In this document: in pieces, positions 55,579 through 63,198 of the stretch | How positions within the stretch are numbered: position 1 is the first letter of the stretch | Layout of the letters: each line of letters starts with the position of its first letter | NCBI RefSeq assembly: GCF_020783335.1 | Contig: NZ_CP086068.1 | Coordinates: forward strand, 4,154,001 to 4,218,000 | Direction of reading: 5' to 3' | Source of the DNA: Mucilaginibacter daejeonensis | GTDB lineage: Bacteria; Bacteroidota; Bacteroidia; Sphingobacteriales; Sphingobacteriaceae | DNA: 64,000 bases | Notes under the pieces: model-generated | Told to the model about the DNA's origin: nothing | Seen by the model: the letters and a program-made list of their open reading frames with translations, nothing else | The model's database searches: none | Made by a program: the position numbers and the translations under genes

Positions 55579-55579
55579 G

Positions 55580-58429
55580 TTATATTTTTTGCAGGTTGCC
55601 ATTCAGCTGATAGGTGGCCCCTTTTTGCGTATCAAATTTGATCTGCTTACCCGCATAATTCACAATGCAAGGCTTACCCGCTGTTGAAGTGATCCGAACC
55701 TTTTGCAGTTCGCCGTTCTTCCAGTCAATATTCAGCACAAAACCACCGCGGGCGCAAATGCCTTTCACGCTACCATTGGGCAGGGCTGTGGGCAGGGCAG
55801 GCAACAGGTCAAGTGTACCGAACTGGCTTTGCAGCAGCATCTCGCCCACGCCCGCCGCAGCACCGAAATTTCCATCGATCTGGAACGGGGGGTGCGCGTC
55901 GAACATATTATGGTAAAGTCCTCCCCTGTCCTTACCGCCATCAGGCGATTCGGCGGTGGATAGCAGCCTGTTCAATAATTTGAAAGCGTGATCACCATCG
56001 TGCATGCGTGCCCATATGTTCACCTTCCATGATATGCTCCAACCTGTACCGTCATCGCCCCGGTAGTACATGGAGCGCTTGGCTGCCTGCATCAGTTCAG
56101 GCGTCCGTTCGGTGATCTCGGTGCCCGGGTGTACACCCCACATGTGTGATACATGGCGGTGGGTATCAGTAGTATCGTCCTTATCTTCCAGCCACTCCTG
56201 CAACTGGCCATATTTGCCGATCCTGTTGGGTGCGATCTGCGCATATTTTTGCTGCAAAGTTCGAGCAAATGCAGGATCAAGGCCTAATAAAGCAGAGGCT
56301 TTTGAAGTATTCTTAAATAGTTCGCGAATGATCTGGTGGTCCATGGTAGGCCCTGCCACCAGCCCGCCATGCTCGGGTGAGTTAGATGGTGTACTGATCA
56401 GGTAACCGGTCGTGGGGTCCTTCACTAAATTAGCGACGAAGAATTCGGCAGCACCTTTCATGGCCGGGTAAGCTTGCGAACGTAAAAAGGCCTTATCCTG
56501 CGTGAACTGATAATGCTCCCACAGGCTCTCGCTTAACCAGGCCGCGCCCGGTTGCCATATGCCATGGTTGGAGGCATTCACCGGTGCTGTACCGCACCAT
56601 ATATCGGTGTTGTGGTGCAATACCCAGCCCGGTGCGTTGTAATGTTCTTTAGCGGTGGCATGTTCCGTCTGCTCCAGGTCGTTCACCATGTGGAACAGCG
56701 GTTTGGTACAGGCTGAAAGGTTGAACATCTCGGCCGACCAATAATTCATTTGCAGGTTTATGTTGGTGGTGAACTTGCTGCCCCAGGGCGGGGTAAGCAG
56801 ATCATTCCAGATACCCTGCAGGTTGGCCGGCAGCTTACTGTCGGGCCTTGACGACGAGATAAGCAGGTAGCGGCTATATTTTACGAACAAGGCCACCAGT
56901 CCTGGGTCATCCTTACTGTTAAATTTGGCTATGCGCTCATCAGTAGGCAAGCCCTCATTTTGGCCTTTGCCCAGCTCGATATCAAATGTATTGTAGTAAC
57001 GCTGATAGTCGGCCACGTGGGTTGATCTAACCGCCGCATAACTTTTGGCTTTGACCGATGTGATGCGTTTCTTACAGATCGCATCAGGATCGCCGGTCAC
57101 GTCATGATAGTTCCTGAAGCTGGTGGCCGCTGTGAGGTATAGTGTAGCACTGTTGGCTCCGCTGATATTGATGCCGTTATTGGCGATGCTTAGTTTACCA
57201 CCCTGCCTGCTCACATGCAGGTAGGTCACGCCTTTTAAAACACCATTGTTCACCTTAAGGTTGAGTGCCAAAGTGCTTTCGTTGACCTTGCGAATGGTAT
57301 ATTGATGATGCAACGTGGTCAGCCCTATTTTCAATGTCAGCTGGCCGGGCTTGCTGACCGCCAGCTGAATGGCCATGGCCTTGTCGGGCGCACTCACCAG
57401 GTACTCGCGGGTGTAGGTAACACCATTTTGCGCGTACGATACATGCGCGGTGGCATTGGTCAGGTCAAGATCACGGCGGTAATTGGTGACCTCTCCTTTT
57501 GCAGCGAATTGAAGATGCAGATCAGCGAAAGGCTGATAGCTGGCATTATATTTTGGGTAAACCGGCGCCTCGCCGTCCTGAATAAAATATTCCCACTGCC
57601 CGCTCAAGGGTAAGGCTTCAGCTTCGTTTCCCTGCGGATAGATCTTGATCTCTTTGGCGTTACTGGTCAGTCCACCTTTATCATTAAAGTTGAGTACCTG
57701 CACGGCGATCACGTTACGTCCGGTATGCAGCTTGGATGCCGGGATCACGTATTTACGGTAGGCCGTTCCATTAGTGGAGCCTACCCTTTCACCGTTAAAA
57801 TAGGTAACGTCCATATCGCGTACTCTTCCTAACGACAGCACCACGTCCTTGCCTTTCCAGCCAGCGGGTATCTCCACATAACGGCGGAACCAAACGGTCC
57901 CGTCCAGTCCTTCCAAACCGCGGGTAAGTTCCCATCCCTGCTCCGTTGGCAGACTGATGGTCTTAATGGTCGAGGGGTGAAATAGTTCATCCTGCGGACC
58001 ATAATAGCTCAGCATGGTGTTGACCCAACGAGCCGAGTCCTTCGCGTAGTTCAGTTCGTTCTCCTTCAAACCCATGAACGCCTTGCCGGCCAGGGCTTCC
58101 GCCTCCTTTTGCTTGCCCTGGGCGATCAGCGCGCGGATCTGGGCTAAATATTTGTAGGCTCCTTTACGCGCGTAAGCTCGCGGAGCACCGTTCCAAAGCG
58201 TGTTCTCGTTAAATTGTACCCTATCGTTCTGCACATCGCCGTATACCATTCCACCTATGCTGCCATTACCGATAGGCAGGGCATCGGTCCATTTTTGGGC
58301 AGGTGCGTTATACCAAAGCTTGCTATTGTTTTGTGCTGATGCCTTAAAGGTGCATAGCACGGTAAAAAGCACCAGTGGCGCTTTGTTCCATAGCTTTTTA
58401 AGCTTGTGCGATACGGTACAACGGTTCAT
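55580..58429 (-). CDS. GH95 family enzyme (alpha-L-fucosidase/alpha-L-galactosidase) with inserted jelly-roll domain
   Basis: The 949-residue exported protein opens with the GH95 N-terminal beta-sandwich (KLWYNAPAQKWTDALPIGNGSIGGMVYG, QFNENTLWNG). At about 150-275 it carries an insertion resembling a GH2 sugar-binding jelly roll (WFRRYVEIPAGWKGKDVVLSLGRVRDMDVTYFNGERVG), after which GH95 resumes. In the barrel TTNINLQMNYW supplies the two catalytic Asn (556, 558), STPSNSPEHGG the general acid Glu686, and FQIDGNFGAAAG a catalytic Asp. GH95 removes alpha-1,2-linked L-fucose or L-galactose. RG-II chain A ends in alpha-L-galactose, so galactosidase activity is likely but not certain. It lies 5 bp after the GH138-like gene. 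Confidence 0.9.
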   Translation of the reverse strand: MNRCTVSHKLKKLWNKAPLVLFTVLCTFKASAQNNSKLWYNAPAQKWTDALPIGNGSIGGMVYGDVQNDRVQFNENTLWNGAPRAYARKGAYKYLAQIRALIAQGKQKEAEALAGKAFMGLKENELNYAKDSARWVNTMLSYYGPQDELFHPSTIKTISLPTEQGWELTRGLEGLDGTVWFRRYVEIPAGWKGKDVVLSLGRVRDMDVTYFNGERVGSTNGTAYRKYVIPASKLHTGRNVIAVQVLNFNDKGGLTSNAKEIKIYPQGNEAEALPLSGQWEYFIQDGEAPVYPKYNASYQPFADLHLQFAAKGEVTNYRRDLDLTNATAHVSYAQNGVTYTREYLVSAPDKAMAIQLAVSKPGQLTLKIGLTTLHHQYTIRKVNESTLALNLKVNNGVLKGVTYLHVSRQGGKLSIANNGINISGANSATLYLTAATSFRNYHDVTGDPDAICKKRITSVKAKSYAAVRSTHVADYQRYYNTFDIELGKGQNEGLPTDERIAKFNSKDDPGLVALFVKYSRYLLISSSRPDSKLPANLQGIWNDLLTPPWGSKFTTNINLQMNYWSAEMFNLSACTKPLFHMVNDLEQTEHATAKEHYNAPGWVLHHNTDIWCGTAPVNASNHGIWQPGAAWLSESLWEHYQFTQDKAFLRSQAYPAMKGAAEFFVANLVKDPTTGYLISTPSNSPEHGGLVAGPTMDHQIIRELFKNTSKASALLGLDPAFARTLQQKYAQIAPNRIGKYGQLQEWLEDKDDTTDTHRHVSHMWGVHPGTEITERTPELMQAAKRSMYYRGDDGTGWSISWKVNIWARMHDGDHAFKLLNRLLSTAESPDGGKDRGGLYHNMFDAHPPFQIDGNFGAAAGVGEMLLQSQFGTLDLLPALPTALPNGSVKGICARGGFVLNIDWKNGELQKVRITSTAGKPCIVNYAGKQIKFDTQKGATYQLNGNLQKI

Positions 58430-58434
58430 GACGC

Positions 58435-61200
58435 TTAATTAAATAACCATCTCAGATCTTTGATATTGCCCGTGGTACTCAGCCCGGCATCATATACCGG
58501 CACCGGCTGGTCCTCGTTAACGATACCCAGCACCAGGCAAATGCCTTTAGCCAGCGTAAGCGTGTTGGTACCCGGCTTAAAGCTAAAGGTATGGATATTG
58601 ACCGAGGGCATGTTAGGGATCAGCACCGCGTTCGACAGCTTTACATCGGCCTCGCCATGGTCATTGGCGCTGGCATCGGTCTCCAGTTGCGATGGCGACA
58701 AGTAGCGCCAGGTAGCCGGGTCGATATATCCGGTCTTGTTAAAGTAACCTACCAACACCTTTACCGGCCGGGCATTGGTGAACGTAATGGTAGTACCTTC
58801 TCGGTATTGTTTGTTGCGGTCAAGCTTCACGCCTTTCAGTCCTTGCAGTTCCTTGGCAAAGTCAGTGATAGTGGCTGCGGTATCGGCAAATGGCTGGGCG
58901 CCGTTACCGATCACATAGCTACCTTCGGCACCTGCCGTGATGGTCACGTTGGCATTGGTCAGGTTAGGTGAGGCCTTTTTATTTTTGGCAGCAGGCGAAC
59001 GCAACGAGTCAATGTTCTTTTTAAAGTTGGCCAGCTCCTTTTCATAAACGGGTAGCAGCTCCGCCCAGGTCTTCATCTTGCCATCGTTACCCCCCACCGG
59101 GATCTTGCGTTGCTTAGTTTGCATGCTATTGGCATACAGGTAGCTGTTCTCTGTCAGTTTCACCAGTTCGCGGTAATAATTCAGGCTGGCCTCCATATCG
59201 GGAATAGCGTTCTGCAGGTCGCGAACATCATCCGTATATTTATACCTCAGGATCGATATGGCCGCTTTGATTTTGGCCGAATAGCTGTTGGCCATAGCCG
59301 CCTGGCAATACATATCGTTCTTGAGACGATCAAATTCTGTTTTATTTTTTTTGACACCCGGCGATGCTTTTTCAATGGCCTCGATAGCACGTTGGCCATA
59401 GCCTCTGATGTTCTCCATCACGGTCACCGGCGTTTCGCCTATGTGTGGCTGCTTCTTCCATTCTTTTTCGGCGTACTCGCTCAATATCTCGCCCTCGGGT
59501 GCTTCAGAATTATATAACAGGCTGAACAAACCGAACTTTTCGGGATTGGTGAACTGTGCCATCAGCATGCCCAGCGTCATGGTTTGGCGGTTACCATCTG
59601 TGATGCCCACGCGGCGCAGGATCTGGGGCGATATCTCGCCTGCCTCTTCGTATGCTTTCAGGATCTGTTCGCCTTGAGCTTGTGAGCAGCCGTACATACC
59701 GGCCAGCAAACCTCCCCAATATCTGACCTCTTCGGGGCGGGCACGATCGGCGTTCCAGGCATAGCGCGACCATTCCTTGTACCAGATCCAATCGCGATCG
59801 ATCTGTAACAGGCGCGGGTCGGCTTTGTCGGCAGTATAAGGCCAATCCCAGTATGATGCTTGCGGGTACAGGTGCAAGCCGTTAGCCTCATAAACATTGT
59901 GCATGGCTTGTACGCTCTTCTGTATAAAATCGGCCGAACCATAACGGAAAGGCTCCAGGTTGGCCAGTATATGTACGTTCTCGATCTGTACGGTACCAAT
60001 GCGGCTTAAGGTGCGGTGCAGGTCAGCCCACGGTCCGCGCGGGGTATAGGTGGTTAGCGCCTCACCATTGAATTTAGCCTCGGTGTATAGGTTCTTGTAG
60101 ATCGGCAGCGCGGCCTTCATTACGGCAGGTGCGTCAGTATCGTGCGCACGGAGCACTATAGGCGGTTCTTCGGTTTGTCCTATCGCTTTTAAGCCGTCCT
60201 TTACCCCCGGTATGATCGTTTTGGTGAACCAGTCGATATCGTCCTGACCTACGCCCTCCATGGCCTCGCCCAAGGCCACCATTAAGCCAACGTGTGGGTA
60301 CTTCTGCACAAAGGCGGCAATAGACTTGCGGGTATAATCGGCAATGATGGGAACGATGTGGCGGTTACGATCTTGCGTTTTCAGATCATTCTTTTCGGCA
60401 AAAGGTTTGGACACGATGATGTTATAGAACATCTGGATCACCCAGATGCCGCGCTTATCGGCCTCATCGGTCAGGAACTTGAATATCTCCTCGTTCTTTT
60501 TGAACGTAGCCTCATCCACCTCTACCGCATAAGGGTACTCCTTCACCCGCACCAGCGAGGCAAATGGGTGACCGTTCCACAGGTAAAGGGCATTCATGCG
60601 GTTATCGGCCAATGAGTCGAGGTAACGCAACCACAGGGCCTTGTCATAGAACCATGGGAAATTTTGAGGCGTATAAGGGTATTCATAAACGCCACGGCCA
60701 GGCAGCAATAGCGGCTTTTGTACACCGATGCAGGCTCCACGCATCACCATCTGCGGCTGATCGGTAATGTTGATCGTAGCCGGTAACTTACCTTGTTTTT
60801 TTATGCGGTCGGCCAGTTCGAGGCAGCCATACAACACCCCCGAATCATCTGTACCGGCCAACAGCAACCCTTTTTTAGTGGTATTGATGGCGAAACCTTC
60901 CTTACCGGGCTTGCGCGAAAATTGGATCTTATTGCCGGTGATGCCCGCTTTGATCAGCGCATCCTGCATGCGGCCTATGGTGATGATCGTACCGGTCGTA
61001 GGTGCCTGGTGTGCGATGCGTACCTGGTATCCTTTAGCCTGCAAAGCCTTTTGCACCTGCGTGGCTCCAAAACCTATGCGCACATGCGCTTTTGCCGGGG
61101 TAACCAAGGTCACCGATCGTGGCGGTGTGGCCGCTAATGTGGTAATGGCACTTAAACAATATAGAAATATCCAGAAGGATGCTTTACGCAAAGTGGTCAT
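58435..61200 (-). CDS. Exported TIM-barrel glycoside hydrolase, GH138-like candidate alpha-galacturonidase
   Basis: The 921-residue protein has a signal peptide (about 1-23). It has an N-terminal alpha/beta domain (about 25-145) like those of GH67/GH20-type enzymes (VLYGCLELADRIKKQGKLP) and a TIM barrel (about 150-500). Acidic candidates are Glu312 and Glu315 in VALGEAMEG, and Glu374 and Glu380 in YTEAKFNGEAL. A long helical domain (about 500-730) and a C-terminal beta-sandwich follow. The order of domains fits GH138, an RG-II alpha-galacturonidase family, though I reached this by memory and context. A broader GH67/GH115-like class is the alternative. It heads the tight 49209-61200 run; the palindrome at 61304-61404 lies upstream. 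Confidence 0.65.
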   Translation of the reverse strand: MTTLRKASFWIFLYCLSAITTLAATPPRSVTLVTPAKAHVRIGFGATQVQKALQAKGYQVRIAHQAPTTGTIITIGRMQDALIKAGITGNKIQFSRKPGKEGFAINTTKKGLLLAGTDDSGVLYGCLELADRIKKQGKLPATINITDQPQMVMRGACIGVQKPLLLPGRGVYEYPYTPQNFPWFYDKALWLRYLDSLADNRMNALYLWNGHPFASLVRVKEYPYAVEVDEATFKKNEEIFKFLTDEADKRGIWVIQMFYNIIVSKPFAEKNDLKTQDRNRHIVPIIADYTRKSIAAFVQKYPHVGLMVALGEAMEGVGQDDIDWFTKTIIPGVKDGLKAIGQTEEPPIVLRAHDTDAPAVMKAALPIYKNLYTEAKFNGEALTTYTPRGPWADLHRTLSRIGTVQIENVHILANLEPFRYGSADFIQKSVQAMHNVYEANGLHLYPQASYWDWPYTADKADPRLLQIDRDWIWYKEWSRYAWNADRARPEEVRYWGGLLAGMYGCSQAQGEQILKAYEEAGEISPQILRRVGITDGNRQTMTLGMLMAQFTNPEKFGLFSLLYNSEAPEGEILSEYAEKEWKKQPHIGETPVTVMENIRGYGQRAIEAIEKASPGVKKNKTEFDRLKNDMYCQAAMANSYSAKIKAAISILRYKYTDDVRDLQNAIPDMEASLNYYRELVKLTENSYLYANSMQTKQRKIPVGGNDGKMKTWAELLPVYEKELANFKKNIDSLRSPAAKNKKASPNLTNANVTITAGAEGSYVIGNGAQPFADTAATITDFAKELQGLKGVKLDRNKQYREGTTITFTNARPVKVLVGYFNKTGYIDPATWRYLSPSQLETDASANDHGEADVKLSNAVLIPNMPSVNIHTFSFKPGTNTLTLAKGICLVLGIVNEDQPVPVYDAGLSTTGNIKDLRWLFN

Positions 61201-61303
61201 ATCAATTCAGTGTGTTCAGAAAACGCGACCCTGCTTGCTGTAGTTGCTGTAGCATAAAGGCTCGTGGTTCATATTGGTTATAGCATGGTTGCCCGAATAT
61301 TTC

Positions 61304-61404
61304 GATCTCCTCTTGAGAGGGGGTGTGGCGGGTGCAGTGTGATGGCAGGGGTGTGTTACCTCTTGAAAAGAACACACCCCTTGCCCCTCTCAAGAGGGGG
61401 ATCT
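61304..61404. repeat. Family C palindromic element
   Basis: The ends GATCTCCTCTTGAGAGGGG and CCCCTCTCAAGAGGGGGATC are near-complementary inverted repeats. Inside, GGGGTGTGTT and AACACACCCC form a second perfect 10-bp inverted repeat around ACCTCTTGAAAAG. Only one copy occurs in this window. Confidence 0.8.
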
Positions 61405-61464
61405 GATCTGCACTTACCTGATCATTCGGAAACTCGATGCTTTTTCAGGCTATTTGATCAGCTT

Positions 61465-61472
61465 CAAATCTA
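61465..61472 (-). promoter_or_regulatory. Candidate -7 promoter box (TAGATTTG)
   Basis: This is a perfect TAnnTTTG match on the minus strand, about 265 bp before the GH138-like start codon. A -33 partner at normal spacing is not seen. If it is real, the leader RNA would contain the whole family C palindrome. Confidence 0.3.
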
Positions 61473-61507
61473 TGTTTACCTGTCAAAATATTTGTGTAGC
61501 ATTTTTC

Positions 61508-61532
61508 CATGCTACTCCAAAATATTAGCATG
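61508..61532 (-). terminator. Weak hairpin downstream of the GH142-like gene
   Basis: CATGCTA and TAGCATG form a 7-bp stem around an 11-base loop, 12 bp after the stop codon at 61545. No T tract follows, so this is a possible but weak terminator. Confidence 0.3.
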
Positions 61533-61544
61533 AATGACCAACGA

Positions 61545-63089
61545 TCACGGCAGTTTAGTGATGATATGTTTCAGATCTTTGCTTTTGGCCAGTTGTTTCC
61601 CATCGGCGTAAATATATAGGCCGGCGCCTTGCTTGTACTTGTTACCCGTCTTGTCCCAACGAACGGTGATCTCGTGGCCGTGGTAAGGAACCTTATCTAA
61701 ACAGAACCAGTCCCATAGGCCGTCGGGGATCAGAGGGTATACTTCCAGCTTGTTATCATCGCGGGGTTTCAGGCCCACCAGGTCGCTGATCACAATGTCG
61801 GCAAAGCCTGAGTGGTTGTAGTAGCTGCTGCGTGGATTGTCACCCTTGAGCCAGTAGCCGGTCTTTTCGTCCTGGTACTCGCCCAGATAAGGCAAGCCAC
61901 GTTTGGTATGCGATGCCGCGTACTTATGCAACTCGGTATAGAACACCTGCTTGCTCATGCCGTCCTGGTGTTTGTAATTGGTGAGCAGGTTAGCCAGCCC
62001 TTTAAGCGTTTGCGTAGTGGCGAAAGGCCATACGGCACCATCCCACTCGCAGCCGTGACCGGTGCCATGGGTACGGAACAGCGGGTGACGACGTTCGGCC
62101 GTGGTGATACCCCATGGCGCATTGAAGCCTTTCTCGTCGGTCAGTTGTTCCCATTGCTCGGCGTATTTGACCTTATCATCAGGCAGGTTAAAGTACCAAG
62201 GGATAAAGCCCAGCTCTTCACGAGCATCGGCCAGTTTTCCTTTGGCCACTTGTTTGACTTTGAAAAAGTTGGCCTCATTGTCCCATAGCGTATCCTGCAC
62301 CATGCGCTTCAGTTGAGCGGCCTTGGCCTGGTAACGGTTCATCAACGTATCATTGCCAAAAAGTTTGGCCATTTTAGTAAGGGCTACCGCGTTGCCATAC
62401 ATGTAGCTGTTGATCGTAGGCCTGATGTTCTTATCCTTACGGCCGCCGCTAATGGATTCCTCCATGGCATCGCGCACATCAAATTGCCAGAACATTTGGT
62501 TTGGCGCCATCTTTTCGGTCTCCCACTGGCGGTAGTCGGCATCCAGTACGGGCAGTTGCTTTTGCAGCGTGGCCTTGTTCTGGTTAACGAGGTAGTAGTT
62601 GTATACCGCATCCTGCAACCAGCTGCTGAACGCGTGCAAATGTGGCTTAGGAGTTTTAGGGTCGATATAGAGCCAGAAGTTGATGTACTGATCCAAGTAT
62701 TGCGGGTCGCGCATCCAGCGACCTTCATAAATATGGTGGCCCAGGGCACTGCTTACCGTGTTGTACTTACCGGCATGGTTCACCTGTGTAATGAATTCCG
62801 TGAACACGAACCCATCAGGTGTTTGCTTCAGGTGCTTGCGGAACGCCCACCAACGGTAGTAGTAGATCTTCTCGATGGTACTATCAGGGCACTCGAACAA
62901 CGGCGCGTTCTTGGACAGGAACTCATACGCCTGGTCATTGGTCACGTAGTTCTTTACCGTTTCGGTATCGATCTTATTGAACGACTCTACGTAAAACTTC
63001 AGCTTATCGGTGCCGAGGCCTGGTTTGGTTTGCGCCACACCAATGGCCGTGGTCAGGCCAAGTGCAAGGCTGAATATCGTCTTCTTCAT
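61545..63089 (-). CDS. Exported (alpha/alpha)6-barrel glycoside hydrolase, MGH1/GH142-like
   Basis: The 514-residue exported protein (signal peptide ends IGVAQ) is a helical-barrel hydrolase. FRKHLKQTPDGFVFTEFI, MFWQFDVRDAMEESISGGRKDKNIRPTINSYMYGNAVAL and GHGCEWDGAVWPFATTQTLKGLANLL hold clustered acidic and aromatic residues as in GH63/GH37-like MGH1 domains. A small C-terminal beta-domain (VPYHGHEITVRWDKTGNKY) follows. GH142, which includes an RG-II beta-L-arabinofuranosidase, has this kind of fold, so removal of the arabinose on chain D or B is proposed. That assignment is tentative; another exo-acting helical-barrel family is possible. The gene is a single unit flanked by family B repeats on one side and the family C palindrome on the other. 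Confidence 0.65.
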   Translation of the reverse strand: MKKTIFSLALGLTTAIGVAQTKPGLGTDKLKFYVESFNKIDTETVKNYVTNDQAYEFLSKNAPLFECPDSTIEKIYYYRWWAFRKHLKQTPDGFVFTEFITQVNHAGKYNTVSSALGHHIYEGRWMRDPQYLDQYINFWLYIDPKTPKPHLHAFSSWLQDAVYNYYLVNQNKATLQKQLPVLDADYRQWETEKMAPNQMFWQFDVRDAMEESISGGRKDKNIRPTINSYMYGNAVALTKMAKLFGNDTLMNRYQAKAAQLKRMVQDTLWDNEANFFKVKQVAKGKLADAREELGFIPWYFNLPDDKVKYAEQWEQLTDEKGFNAPWGITTAERRHPLFRTHGTGHGCEWDGAVWPFATTQTLKGLANLLTNYKHQDGMSKQVFYTELHKYAASHTKRGLPYLGEYQDEKTGYWLKGDNPRSSYYNHSGFADIVISDLVGLKPRDDNKLEVYPLIPDGLWDWFCLDKVPYHGHEITVRWDKTGNKYKQGAGLYIYADGKQLAKSKDLKHIITKLP

Positions 63090-63099
63090 AATAAAAACG

Positions 63100-63195
63100 G
63101 CCCCACCTAAATCCTCCCCGGGAGGGAGGACCTTTGGAACCTGAGGTAGTTCTATGGTTCACCCCCTCCCTCCCGGGGAGGGCCGGGGTGGGGCT
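63100..63195. repeat. Pair of facing family B repeats
   Basis: Two units, 63100-63134 and 63162-63195, point towards each other and are separated by 27 bp. Together they can form a long hairpin between the alcohol dehydrogenase gene and the GH142-like gene. The second unit ends 3 bp from the dehydrogenase stop codon. Confidence 0.85.
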
Positions 63196-63198
63196 ATT

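Larger units (their letters stand above)
61201..61544. other. Intergenic region with a large palindrome (344 bp)
   Basis: No gene is seen here. It holds the 101-bp palindromic element at 61304-61404, a short hairpin at 61508-61532 and a candidate -7 box at 61465-61472. It separates the GH142-like gene from the run starting with the GH138-like gene. Confidence 0.6.

Noticed and set aside
62313..63110. Plus-strand open frame of 265 codons antisense to the GH142-like gene
   Set aside because: No domain or signal is recognisable, while the minus-strand gene has a signal peptide and family motifs.
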